From Chitinophagaceae bacterium (GTDB taxonomy: Bacteria > Bacteroidota > Bacteroidia > Cytophagales > Cytophagaceae), in NCBI GenBank assembly GCA_028288365.1, contig JAQBNU010000074.1:1-34820 (forward strand): a DNA stretch of 34,820 bases, in the 5' to 3' direction. Of this stretch, positions 16,731 through 24,351 are shown piece by piece; the stretch's first letter is position 1; every line of letters starts with the position of its first letter. Both the position numbers and the translations under genes were made by a program. The notes beneath the pieces are model-generated. The model saw nothing but the letters and a program-made list of their open reading frames with translations, was not told where the DNA came from and ran no database searches.

Positions 16731-16735
16731 TCTTG

Positions 16736-16972
16736 TTATAATTTGTGCACGGTATTAATGTCTGTCTGACGGATCAGATTCCTGTACACACGCTCTATGT
16801 CCGTTTCTTCTATTTCAAAAGAAAGCGTACAAGTTGCACTGCTTTCGCCGGATTGCTGATAGGAAAAGGACGAAGCCTTTAAACCTCTTTTACGAATGGG
16901 AAGCATGATCCTGTCTATGGTTTCCGCGGTATGATTACATTCTATTCGTAAGCTGCACTGTACCTTGCCCAT
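16736..16972 (-). CDS. Small ACT-domain protein, IlvM/IlvN-like
   Basis: 78 residues from the ATG at 16972: essentially one ACT domain (KVQCSLRIECNHTAETIDRI, RKRGLKASSFSYQQ, ERVYRNLIRQTDINTVHKL). The order and length resemble IlvM, the 87-residue regulatory subunit of acetolactate synthase II, including the IRKRGLK motif between the first helix and second strand. No large acetolactate synthase subunit lies in the window. It is divergent from hisC, so it may instead sense an amino acid in relation to histidine synthesis. A TTG start at 17014 would begin inside a good promoter box and is rejected. Confidence 0.75.
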   Translation of the reverse strand: MGKVQCSLRIECNHTAETIDRIMLPIRKRGLKASSFSYQQSGESSATCTLSFEIEETDIERVYRNLIRQTDINTVHKL

Positions 16973-17011
16973 AGTCTTTATTAAGCTCTCGTTTGTTTCT
17001 TGTTGCTTTAA

Positions 17012-17019
17012 CAAAGATA
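17012..17019 (-). promoter_or_regulatory. Putative -7 box of the ACT-domain gene
   Basis: On minus the bases read TATCTTTG followed by T, a full TAnnTTTGY match. Transcription would begin about 35 bases before the ATG at 16972, which supports that start. No strong TTTG at -33. Confidence 0.5.
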
Positions 17020-17109
17020 CATTTTTTCTGTATTTTGCGTAAAATATTGCCCTTTTTCAATCGGAGCTTCCTGCAAAAAACGTAATTTGCATTTCATTAG
17101 TACTGTAAC

Positions 17110-18156
17110 ATGTTCAAACTGGAAGAAATACTGCGACCAAACATTCGCAACGCAAAACCTTATTCCTCTGCAAGAGATGAATACAAAGGAAAAGAAGGCA
17201 TTTTCTTAGATGCCAATGAAAATCCTTTCGGCTCTGTAGGTGGTCATAAATACAACCGCTATCCTGATCCTTTGCAATTAAAATTAAAAGATAAAATTGC
17301 TCCGCTTAAAAAAGTAAAAGCAGAACAAGTATTTCTTGGAAATGGAAGCGATGAAGCAATAGACTTATTGATTCGCGCCTTATGCAATCCTGGCAAAGAT
17401 GCGATCATGATCACGCCTCCGACATACGGCATGTACGAAGTGAGTGCAACAATCAATGATGTACGTATTGTTGATGTACCGCTTACGACCGACTATGTAT
17501 TGGATGTAGAGGCGATGTTGTTGAAATTAACAGCAGATGTAAAAATCGTTTTCCTTTGTTCGCCGAATAATCCTACCGGAAATTTATTGCCGGAAGATCA
17601 GATCATCACCGTGCTGAAACATGCGAAAGGTCTGGTTGTAGTTGACGAAGCCTACATAGACTTCGCTCCGGAAAGCAGTTTGATCCGCATCCTGAAAGAA
17701 TATCCAAATCTTGTTATTCTTCAAACCTTCTCCAAAGCCTGGGGATTGGCGGCTTTGCGTCTGGGAATGGCTTTTGCTTCGGAAGAAATTGTAGCGGTCT
17801 TGAATAAAATCAAACCGCCTTACAATATCAACGCTGTGACGCAGCAACTGGCTTATGAAGCCATTGGTCAGATCATGAAGAAAGAACAAATGGTAGCGGG
17901 CATCCTGATGGAACGAGTTTACCTGGAAGAAGAATTGGCGAAACTTCCTGCGGTATTGAAAGTATATCCTTCCGATGCCAATTTCATTTTAGTGAAAACA
18001 AAAAATGGAACAGACATGTACAATTACCTCATCGAACAAAAAATCATTACACGTGATCGTTCTAAAGTCATGTTGTGTGACAACTCTGTGCGCATTACGG
18101 TAGGTACACACGAAGAAAATGAAACGCTGATCAACGCATTAAAAAAATACAACTAG
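17110..18156 (+). CDS. hisC: Histidinol-phosphate aminotransferase
   Basis: HisC converts imidazole acetol-phosphate to histidinol-phosphate with glutamate, using PLP. It has 348 residues and the aminotransferase I/II fold. Visible features are LDANENPFG near the N-terminus, GNGSDEAIDLLIRA, the CSPNNPTG loop, VVVDEAYIDFA, and the PLP lysine K209 in QTFSKAWGLAALRLG, then the phosphate-binding Arg in that same segment. It is the first gene of the cluster; hisG and hisD, which usually precede it in Bacteroidota, are absent. A degenerate -7-like TAATTTGC lies at 17083-17090. hisB starts 24 bases downstream. Confidence 0.96.
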   Translation: MFKLEEILRPNIRNAKPYSSARDEYKGKEGIFLDANENPFGSVGGHKYNRYPDPLQLKLKDKIAPLKKVKAEQVFLGNGSDEAIDLLIRALCNPGKDAIMITPPTYGMYEVSATINDVRIVDVPLTTDYVLDVEAMLLKLTADVKIVFLCSPNNPTGNLLPEDQIITVLKHAKGLVVVDEAYIDFAPESSLIRILKEYPNLVILQTFSKAWGLAALRLGMAFASEEIVAVLNKIKPPYNINAVTQQLAYEAIGQIMKKEQMVAGILMERVYLEEELAKLPAVLKVYPSDANFILVKTKNGTDMYNYLIEQKIITRDRSKVMLCDNSVRITVGTHEENETLINALKKYN

Positions 18157-18180
18157 AGTACTATAGATCGTTTGTTTCTT

Positions 18181-19302
18181 ATGAAAAAGAAAGTATTGTT
18201 TATAGACCGCGATGGAACCATCATCGTAGAGCCACCTACCGATTTTCAGGTAGATTCTTTGGAGAAACTGGAATTCATTCCGAAAGTGATCAGTGCCTTG
18301 CAAAAAATTGTAAGGGCTTCTGATTATGAACTCGTCATGGTGACCAATCAGGACGGTCTAGGTACGGATTCATTTCCTGAAGAGACCTTCTGGCCTGCGC
18401 AAAATAAAATGATCAAGACACTGGCTGGTGAAGGTGTAGAATTCAAAGCCGTACACATCGATAAATCTTTTCCTGAAGAAAATCTGCCGACGCGTAAACC
18501 AGCTATCGGCATGTTAAAAGATTATTTGAAATCAGATTACGACATGTCCAACTCTTTCGTGATCGGTGACCGCATGACGGATGTGCAGATGGCGAAGAAC
18601 CTGGGCTGCAAGTCGATTTATATTGTCAAGGAACAAAAAGCACAACAGTGGGGCATCGCAGATGTAGACTGTGACCTGGCAACAGACGATTGGGATAAGA
18701 TCACTCATTTCCTGTTGAGCAACGATCGCATTGGAAATGTTCACCGCAAAACCAATGAAACGGATATACGCATCTCTGTCAACCTAGATGGATCGGGCAA
18801 GGCAGAGATTGAAACGGGTTTGGGTTTCTTTGATCACATGCTGGAGCAAGTGGCGAAACACGGTAGCTTGGACTTGAACATTCAAGTAAAAGGTGATCTG
18901 CACATCGACGAGCACCATACGATAGAAGATACGGCATTGGCTTTGGGTGAAGCATTTCTTGCCGCACTCGGTTCTAAAAAGGGGATTGAACGTTACGGTT
19001 ATTTGTTGCCCATGGACGATAGTCTCGCGCAGGTAGCGCTGGACTTCTCCGGCAGAAGCTGGCTGGTATGGGAAGCAGAATTCAAGCGCGAGCGCATTGG
19101 AGAAATGCCAACAGAAATGTTTTACCATTTCTTCAAATCGTTTTGTGATACGGCAAAATGCAATTTGAACATCAAAGTAGAAGGCGATAACGAACACCAT
19201 AAGATTGAAGCCATCTTCAAAGCATTTGCAAAGTCTATCAAGATCGCTGTAAAAAGAGACACGATTAACCCGACAGTTCCAAGTACAAAAGGAGTATTAT
19301 AA
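18181..19302 (+). CDS. hisB: Bifunctional histidinol-phosphatase / imidazoleglycerol-phosphate dehydratase
   Basis: 373 residues from the ATG at 18181; the TTG at 18172 adds only three residues. The N-terminal HAD phosphatase (about 1-165) has D9 and D11 in FIDRDGT, the VTNQDG motif, and [14 protein letters not shown]. The C-terminal dehydratase (about 180-373) has [21 protein letters not shown] and [13 protein letters not shown], which carry the two Mn-binding His clusters. The zinc-binding Cys/His loop of enterobacterial HisB is replaced by [15 protein letters not shown] with no cysteine, the form I recall from other Bacteroidota. It performs steps 6 and 8 of histidine synthesis, with HisC doing step 7. 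Confidence 0.96.
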   Translation: MKKKVLFIDRDGTIIVEPPTDFQVDSLEKLEFIPKVISALQKIVRASDYELVMVTNQDGLGTDSFPEETFWPAQNKMIKTLAGEGVEFKAVHIDKSFPEENLPTRKPAIGMLKDYLKSDYDMSNSFVIGDRMTDVQMAKNLGCKSIYIVKEQKAQQWGIADVDCDLATDDWDKITHFLLSNDRIGNVHRKTNETDIRISVNLDGSGKAEIETGLGFFDHMLEQVAKHGSLDLNIQVKGDLHIDEHHTIEDTALALGEAFLAALGSKKGIERYGYLLPMDDSLAQVALDFSGRSWLVWEAEFKRERIGEMPTEMFYHFFKSFCDTAKCNLNIKVEGDNEHHKIEAIFKAFAKSIKIAVKRDTINPTVPSTKGVL

Positions 19303-19304
19303 AG

Positions 19305-19385
19305 AGTGATCAGTGATCAGTTGACAGTGATCAGTGATCAGTAAAAACTGCAAAACTGATCACTGACCACTGTCAACTGACCACT
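19305..19385. repeat. GATCAGTG-word inverted repeat inside the his operon
   Basis: A 31-base left arm (19312-19342) pairs with 19355-19385 with two G-T wobbles around a 12-base loop; one more copy of the word lies to its left. The arm is made of AGTGATC and GTTGACAGT words. It fills the hisB-hisH gap. The pair at 23119-23276 uses the same words. Confidence 0.85.
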
Positions 19386-19392
19386 AAAAGAC

Positions 19393-19980
19393 ATGCGCGT
19401 AGCAATCGTTAAATACAATGCCGGCAATATTCGTTCTGTAGCTTATGCGCTGAACAGATTAGGCATTGAACCAGAAATATCCGATGATCCGGAAGTATTG
19501 AAGTCAGTGGACAAAGTCATTTTTCCAGGAGTAGGAGAAGCCAGCACAGCGATGAGCTATTTAAAGAAAGATGGATTGGATCAACTCATTCCTTCTTTGA
19601 AACAACCGGTACTGGGCATTTGCCTGGGACTGCAATTGATGTGTACTCACTCGGAAGAAAACAATACCGATTGCCTGAACATCTTTCCTGTACAGGTGAA
19701 AAAATTTCCGTTCAAAGATCAGATCAAAGTACCGCAGATCGGTTGGAACACTATACACGATCTGAAATCACCTTTGTTTAAAGGCATTGACGAGAATGCC
19801 TACATGTATTTTGTACACAGTTATTACGCGGAACAAAATCCCTATGCCATAGCTACCACAGATTATATCTTTCCTTATACATCGGCTATACACAAAGACA
19901 ACTTTTACGCGGTGCAGTTTCACGCAGAGAAGAGTGGTGACGTGGGAAGTCAGATCATTGAAAATTTTATTCGCTTATAA
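19393..19980 (+). CDS. hisH: Imidazole glycerol phosphate synthase, glutaminase subunit
   Basis: HisH hydrolyses glutamine and passes ammonia to HisF. 195 residues, class I glutamine amidotransferase. The nucleophile is C77 in GICLGLQLM, and H177/E179 in AVQFHAEKSG complete the triad. The opening VAIVKYNAGNIRSV and the oxyanion segment FPGVGEAS are typical. It begins 7 bases after the repeat that follows hisB and ends 8 bases before hisA. Its partner hisF is further downstream after hisA. Confidence 0.97.
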   Translation: MRVAIVKYNAGNIRSVAYALNRLGIEPEISDDPEVLKSVDKVIFPGVGEASTAMSYLKKDGLDQLIPSLKQPVLGICLGLQLMCTHSEENNTDCLNIFPVQVKKFPFKDQIKVPQIGWNTIHDLKSPLFKGIDENAYMYFVHSYYAEQNPYAIATTDYIFPYTSAIHKDNFYAVQFHAEKSGDVGSQIIENFIRL

Positions 19981-19988
19981 CATCATTC

Positions 19989-20708
19989 ATGGAAATCATT
20001 CCTGCTATAGATATCATTGACGGTAAATGCGTGCGTTTGACGCAAGGTGATTACGGTACTAAAAAAATATACAACGAAGATCCGCTGGAAGTAGCGAAAG
20101 CTTTTGAAGATGCGGGTATTCGTCGCCTGCATGTGGTAGACCTGGACGGAGCAAAAGCAAAACGCATTGTCAATCATGCCGTGTTGGAACGTGTCGCATC
20201 AGGTACCAAACTCATCATCGACTTTGGTGGAGGCATACAATCGCACGAAGACATCAAGTTGGCATTCAACTCCGGTGCGAAGATGGTAACAGGTGGAAGT
20301 ATCGCGGTAAAGAACCCTGAGATTTTTGAACGTTGGTTGACTTTGTACGGATCAGAAAAAATTATTTTAGGTGCAGATGTGAAAGACAGAATGGTCGCAA
20401 TCAGTGGCTGGGAAGAAACGTCGACTTTATCTTTGGATCAACTGCTGACAAAGTATTTAGCATTGGGTGCAAAATATGCCATCTGTACAGACGTGGCGAA
20501 AGATGGCTTGTTACAAGGTCCTTCGATTGACTTGTACCGTTGGATCATGGCGACTTATCCTTCTGTTAAATTGATCGCCAGTGGTGGTGTTTCTTCTATG
20601 AAAGATTTGGAAGAGTTGAAAGAGGCTGGTGTGTTTGGAACTATTGTTGGTAAAGCCTTTTACGAAGGTCATATCTCATTGAAGGAACTGGCTTCTTTTG
20701 TAAACTAA
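19989..20708 (+). CDS. hisA: Phosphoribosylformimino-5-aminoimidazole carboxamide ribotide isomerase
   Basis: HisA is the (beta-alpha)8-barrel isomerase that turns ProFAR into PRFAR. 239 residues. The catalytic base is D8 in IPAIDIIDGKCVRL; the second Asp is in ILGADVKDRM at about 128. Phosphate-binding loops GGGIQSHED and ASGGVSSMKDL lie in the two half-barrels, as in HisF. The ATG at 19989 follows hisH by 8 bases. Downstream the operon is broken by a 235-base gap holding a structured repeat. Confidence 0.97.
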   Translation: MEIIPAIDIIDGKCVRLTQGDYGTKKIYNEDPLEVAKAFEDAGIRRLHVVDLDGAKAKRIVNHAVLERVASGTKLIIDFGGGIQSHEDIKLAFNSGAKMVTGGSIAVKNPEIFERWLTLYGSEKIILGADVKDRMVAISGWEETSTLSLDQLLTKYLALGAKYAICTDVAKDGLLQGPSIDLYRWIMATYPSVKLIASGGVSSMKDLEELKEAGVFGTIVGKAFYEGHISLKELASFVN

Positions 20709-20721
20709 TACACGTGCAGTT

Positions 20722-20832
20722 GCGTGAGGGATAGCAGCGAAAAGCCCGGAGCGAGTTAGCAACTCAAAATAGCAATAAAAGACAACCGAGCGAGGACTTG
20801 AAGCGGATAGCCCGGCCCGGAGGGACACGCCC
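20722..20832. repeat. Bacteroidota-type structured intergenic repeat, copy 2
   Basis: It begins GCGTGAGGGATAGCAGCG and ends CCCGGAGGGACACGCCCA. GCGTG (20722-20726) pairs with CACGC (20826-20830), and CCC-GGA-GGG forms a small 3' hairpin. The middle differs from the copy at 15633-15720 (GAGTTAGCAACTC stem, GAGCGAGGACTTGAAGCGG). It lies between hisA and hisF. Confidence 0.75.
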
Positions 20833-20943
20833 ATAATTACTTCATGAGGAACTAACCGATAATCGTCTAAATAGATTTTATAATTTTAGAACGAGTGTCA
20901 AACTAGAGTAATCTAAAAGTATACTAGTACTAATTCAATTGAA

Positions 20944-21702
20944 ATGTTAACCAAACGAATCATACCTTGTCTTGACGTAAAGGACGGGAAAACAGTAAAA
21001 GGTGTCAACTTCGAAAACCTCCGCGATGCTGGTGATCCGGTAGAGTTGGGCGCTTTGTATTCTCAACAGGGAGCGGATGAGTTGGTATTTCTGGACATTA
21101 CAGCTACTCTTGAAAAAAGAGGAACGCTGGTAGAGTTAGTACGTAAAGTAGCGGCCAACATCAATATTCCGTTTACGATCGGTGGTGGTATTTCTTCTAT
21201 AGAAGATGTGTCCGCCTGTTTAAACGCTGGAGCAGATAAAGTGTCTATCAATTCTTCTGCGGTAAAAAATCCTGCACTGATTGATAGCCTGGCAAAAGAA
21301 TTCGGTAGTCAATGCATTGTAGTGGCCATTGACACACGCCATCATCAGGGCATTGATCTTGTGCATACACATGGAGGAACAAAAGCAACGAGTATACAAA
21401 CCATTCCTTGGGCGGTAGAAGTACAAGAAAGAGGAGCCGGTGAAATTTTATTGACTTCCATGGATCATGACGGAACCAAAGGAGGTTTTGCCAATGTGTT
21501 GACATCCGCTATCTCACATCGGTTAAACATTCCTATCATTGCTTCAGGAGGAGCTGGAAACATGCAGCATTTTGTGGATGTCTTCACAGAAGGTGCAGCT
21601 GATGCGGCTTTGGCAGCCAGTATTTTCCATTTTAAAGAAATTGAAATTCCTGTACTAAAACATTGGTTGGCCGATAAAGGAATTTCAGTCAGGAATTCTT
21701 GA
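20944..21702 (+). CDS. hisF: Imidazole glycerol phosphate synthase, cyclase subunit
   Basis: HisF uses ammonia from HisH to close the imidazole ring, giving IGP and AICAR. 252 residues, (beta-alpha)8 barrel. D11 in [17 protein letters not shown] and the Asp in VVAIDTRHH (about 131) are the catalytic pair. Loops [12 protein letters not shown] and [12 protein letters not shown] bind the two phosphates. It follows hisA after 235 bases containing the structured repeat and may have its own promoter in the AT-rich 60 bases before the ATG. No hisI/hisE follows; the next gene is tyrA. Confidence 0.97.
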   Translation: MLTKRIIPCLDVKDGKTVKGVNFENLRDAGDPVELGALYSQQGADELVFLDITATLEKRGTLVELVRKVAANINIPFTIGGGISSIEDVSACLNAGADKVSINSSAVKNPALIDSLAKEFGSQCIVVAIDTRHHQGIDLVHTHGGTKATSIQTIPWAVEVQERGAGEILLTSMDHDGTKGGFANVLTSAISHRLNIPIIASGGAGNMQHFVDVFTEGAADAALAASIFHFKEIEIPVLKHWLADKGISVRNS

Positions 21703-21752
21703 CCTTTTGTCAATAAATTGCGTATAGAGAAATATACTTTTTCGCTTGCATT

Positions 21753-22505
21753 ATGAAAATAAAAAAAAGACTGGGTTGGATCGGTTTTGGTAATTTTGGA
21801 AAGTTTGCTATTCCTCATTTGAGCAATAGAATAGAGGTATGGGTATACGATCGAGTAGATAAACAAAAAGAAGTAGAAGCCATCCCAGGTGTAAAATGGA
21901 AAAGTTTGGAGGAAGTTGCTGGTTGTGAGATGTTGGCATTGGCGGTGCCTGTGCAATTCTTTGAACATTTGCTGATAGACATCAAAGACATGGTGAAACC
22001 CAATGCGATGCTGTTTGATGTGTCTTCGGTAAAAGTAAAACCGATTGCACTCATGGAAAAATATTTGCCGTCTACAGTAGAGATCATTGGGACACATCCT
22101 TTGTTTGGTCCTCAAAGCGGCAAAGACGGAGTAAAAGGGTTGAACTTGGTGCTTTGTCCCGTACGTACACGCAAGGGATTAATACTGACTCGCTTCTTTC
22201 GCCATAACATAGGATTGAATGTATTAGAACGCACGCCAGATGTACACGACAGACAGATGGCTTATGTACAAGCGCTGACACACTTTATCGGAAGGGCTTG
22301 CAATGAAATGGATATTCCGGATGTGGAACAAAAAACACCGGCGTACCAATACTTATTGAACATCAAGCGCAACCTCGGTCAGGATTCTATGGATCTTTTC
22401 CTGACCATTGAATTGGAAAATCCTTATGCGGCAGAAGTGCGCAAGCAATTTCTGGACGAGTTGCATGTACTCAACGACAGACTGGATCACTTGTCTAAGA
22501 AGTAA
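21753..22505 (+). CDS. tyrA: Prephenate dehydrogenase family protein
   Basis: 250 residues. The N-terminal Rossmann fold has [16 protein letters not shown] and VYDRVDK. The centre carries the TyrA signature [14 protein letters not shown] with H115, the catalytic His that polarises the prephenate hydroxyl. The C-terminal half is helical with [10 protein letters not shown]. It oxidatively decarboxylates prephenate to 4-hydroxyphenylpyruvate (or arogenate to Tyr). It is shorter than fused types, with no chorismate mutase or ACT domain, so feedback would need another protein. It starts 51 bases after hisF and is followed within 5 bases by the VF530 gene. Confidence 0.87.
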   Translation: MKIKKRLGWIGFGNFGKFAIPHLSNRIEVWVYDRVDKQKEVEAIPGVKWKSLEEVAGCEMLALAVPVQFFEHLLIDIKDMVKPNAMLFDVSSVKVKPIALMEKYLPSTVEIIGTHPLFGPQSGKDGVKGLNLVLCPVRTRKGLILTRFFRHNIGLNVLERTPDVHDRQMAYVQALTHFIGRACNEMDIPDVEQKTPAYQYLLNIKRNLGQDSMDLFLTIELENPYAAEVRKQFLDELHVLNDRLDHLSKK

Positions 22506-22510
22506 GAGGT

Positions 22511-22732
22511 ATGTCACCTACTCAAATTAATAATCCACTGCACGGTAAAACGCTCGAAGCAATACTCAAAGAGTTAGAAGCGCACTATGGCTGGGAACAA
22601 TTGGCCCTGCATGTTCCCATCAATTGCTTTAAAAAAGATCCAAGCATCAAATCAAGTCTGGTGTTTCTAAGAAAAACAGATTGGGCGCGTAAAAAAGTAG
22701 AAGAGTTATATTTACAACTGATGACTCGTTAA
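22511..22732 (+). CDS. VF530-family small DNA-binding-like protein (DUF2132)
   Basis: 73 residues, highly conserved family pattern: [55 protein letters not shown]. The family has a compact helical fold known from a Vibrio structure and is annotated as DNA-binding, but its role is not established. It lies 5 bases after tyrA and 4 before the SRPBCC gene, so the three are surely cotranscribed. Confidence 0.9.
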   Translation: MSPTQINNPLHGKTLEAILKELEAHYGWEQLALHVPINCFKKDPSIKSSLVFLRKTDWARKKVEELYLQLMTR

Positions 22733-22736
22733 CGAA

Positions 22737-23120
22737 ATGAAAGACTATAAAAAATACTATATCATCGGAGCTTCTCCGGAAGACATTTACAAAGCCTTGA
22801 CCAATCCGGCCACCATACAACTATGGACAGGAGAGAAAGCAGAGATGAGCACGGAGTCTGGTTCAGAATTCTCTTTGTGGGACGGCAGTATTGTGGGCAA
22901 GAACCTGGAGTTTGAAGAGAATAGAAAAATAGTACAGCACTGGTATTTTGAAGGACAGGAGGCACAATCCATCGTGACGATTATCCTGCATCCTGACAAG
23001 CGTGGATCGTCTGTAGAGTTGAGACACAGCAATATTCCCGATGAAGATTACGATAGCTTTGTAGACGGCTGGAACGGTTCGTATTTCGGATCGCTGCAGG
23101 AGTTCTATGATGAAGGGTAG
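22737..23120 (+). CDS. SRPBCC (START-like, AHSA1-type) domain protein
   Basis: 127 residues forming one START-like domain: YYIIGASPEDIYKALTNPAT at the N-terminus, WTGEKAEMSTESGSEFSLW, GKNLEFEENRKIVQHWYFEG and the long C-terminal helix starting DYDSFVDGWNGSYFGSL. The pattern is that of AHSA1/CalC relatives found in many bacteria as single-domain proteins that bind small hydrophobic ligands or act as Hsp90 co-chaperone-like modules. No function can be set from sequence. Third gene of the tyrA-VF530-SRPBCC set, 4 bases after VF530, with a strong terminator following. Confidence 0.87.
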   Translation: MKDYKKYYIIGASPEDIYKALTNPATIQLWTGEKAEMSTESGSEFSLWDGSIVGKNLEFEENRKIVQHWYFEGQEAQSIVTIILHPDKRGSSVELRHSNIPDEDYDSFVDGWNGSYFGSLQEFYDEG

Positions 23121-23276
23121 TGATCAGTGGACAGTTGTCAGTGATCAGTATAGATATGGCACAAAAAAGCCTTTACATTGTAAAGGCTTTTTTGTGCTCA
23201 CTGCTCACCGTTTACAGTTCACACACAATTATACTTAAAAGTTTTCCTGATCACTGATAACTGTCCACTGATCACT
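23119..23276. repeat. GATCAGTG-word inverted repeat enclosing a terminator
   Basis: 30-base arms at 23119-23148 and 23247-23276 pair with a single G-T wobble, about 100 bases apart. The same words (GTGATCAGTG, GGACAGTT) build the element at 19305-19385. The interval contains the terminator at 23159-23197 and further related words (TGCTCACTGCTCACCG, TTTACAGTTCAC). The left arm starts inside the SRPBCC stop codon. Confidence 0.85.
23159..23197 (+). terminator. Intrinsic terminator after the SRPBCC gene
   Basis: GCACAAAAAAGCCTTTAC pairs perfectly with GTAAAGGCTTTTTTGTGC around a 3-base loop, with T/A runs that would work in both directions. It is nested inside the longer inverted repeat. Confidence 0.9.
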
Positions 23277-23353
23277 TAATTTTTTTTCCCTCCGCAAATA
23301 CACTGCGGTCTCATATCGTTTCTTTGAAGTATAAACCTTTAACGCTTATACCT

Positions 23354-23782
23354 ATGGAACGTACCTGTTATTTTGATTTGTTTGGTGTTGCTTACGGAGG
23401 CGGAGCTTCCAACGATTATTCCCTGATTCAGAAGGAAACATCTCGTATTAAAATTTTTGAAGTCATTACCGGGGAAGGTCTGGGCATTGTTCATTACGAT
23501 TTTGACAAGAGCGAATACTTTTGGGATGGTAACAAAGAAAAAAGTGTACTGGATTTATTGACCAAGAAATTTCATCCCGATTGGTGGTGTGGTTATCCTT
23601 TGTTCATTCATTCCGATTACAAAGCGGTATTGGCACGACGCATCAATTTAATTCTTCATCGTAAGTTAGAAGAACAACAGGTTTCACAAGAAGTGAGATC
23701 CTTTTTAAAAGGAAGTCTGGAAGCCTGGAAAGAGCAATTGGGTTGTATCTGGGACGAAGATAAAAAACAGTTTATCGTATAA
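23354..23782 (+). CDS. Uncharacterised protein
   Basis: 142 residues from the ATG at 23354; a TTG at 23324 would add ten residues. I do not recognise the family. It has an aromatic and glycine-rich N-terminal part (MERTCYFDLFGVAYGGGASN), a mixed alpha/beta middle with FHPDWWCGYPLFIHSDY, and an amphipathic C-terminal helix (VSQEVRSFLKGSLEAWKEQL). No signal peptide or membrane segment. Codon use matches the neighbours. It is followed on the same strand by two more genes of unclear role and may be part of that set. Confidence 0.7.
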   Translation: MERTCYFDLFGVAYGGGASNDYSLIQKETSRIKIFEVITGEGLGIVHYDFDKSEYFWDGNKEKSVLDLLTKKFHPDWWCGYPLFIHSDYKAVLARRINLILHRKLEEQQVSQEVRSFLKGSLEAWKEQLGCIWDEDKKQFIV

Positions 23783-23824
23783 GTGAACGCGTTGATTTCT
23801 TAACTTAGGTTCAGGATATTGACT

Positions 23825-24298
23825 ATGAAATCGGCCTCACTTAACGAATTGAAAAAAGAACTGCAAATGCTTTCTCCGAAGCAGCTGCAGGACTTGTGTA
23901 TTCAACTGGCAAAGTACAAGAAGGACAACAAGGAATTGTTGACCTTTCTTTTATTTGAAGCAAACGATGAGCCTGCTTACATTCAAAACATCAAGGAAGA
24001 GGTAGATGAATTGTTTACACAAGTCAATAGAAGCAGTGTGTACCTGGCGAAAAAAACATTACGCAAAATCATACGCACGGCCGGTAAATACATTCGCTAT
24101 TCCGGTTCAAAAACAGTAGAGATAGAAGTGTTGGTCTACTTCTGTCAGAAAGTGAAGCAATCCGGTATTTCCATTCACTCCAGTACCGTATTGGAAAACT
24201 TGTACGAACAACAGCTTAAAAAAATACGCAAAGCGCTTTCTACGTTGCACGAAGACTTAAAATACGATTACCAGCGGGAACTGGAGGAAATTGAATGA
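23825..24298 (+). CDS. Uncharacterised helical protein
   Basis: 157 residues from the ATG at 23825; the TTG at 23819 adds only two. The composition is almost wholly helical and basic (18 or so Lys in the first half), with LNELKKELQMLSPKQLQDLC at the start, TLRKIIRTAGKYIRYSG in the centre and a Glu-rich C-terminus (YDYQRELEEIE). No signal, membrane segment or known motif. I recall similar proteins as conserved hypotheticals in Cytophagales but cannot name a function. A TAACTTAG box lies 17 bases before the ATG. Confidence 0.7.
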   Translation: MKSASLNELKKELQMLSPKQLQDLCIQLAKYKKDNKELLTFLLFEANDEPAYIQNIKEEVDELFTQVNRSSVYLAKKTLRKIIRTAGKYIRYSGSKTVEIEVLVYFCQKVKQSGISIHSSTVLENLYEQQLKKIRKALSTLHEDLKYDYQRELEEIE

Positions 24299-24351
24299 TA
24301 GGGACGAGCCAGGAGGTCGTTTTTCTAACTCTTTTTTCGTAACTTGTATAG

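Noticed and set aside
16973..17014. TTG start giving 14 more residues for the ACT protein
   Set aside because: It lies inside the -7 box of the gene's own putative promoter; the ATG at 16972 starts the ACT domain.
18172..18180. TTG start for hisB
   Set aside because: It adds only three residues; ATG at 18181 begins the conserved [12 protein letters not shown] start.
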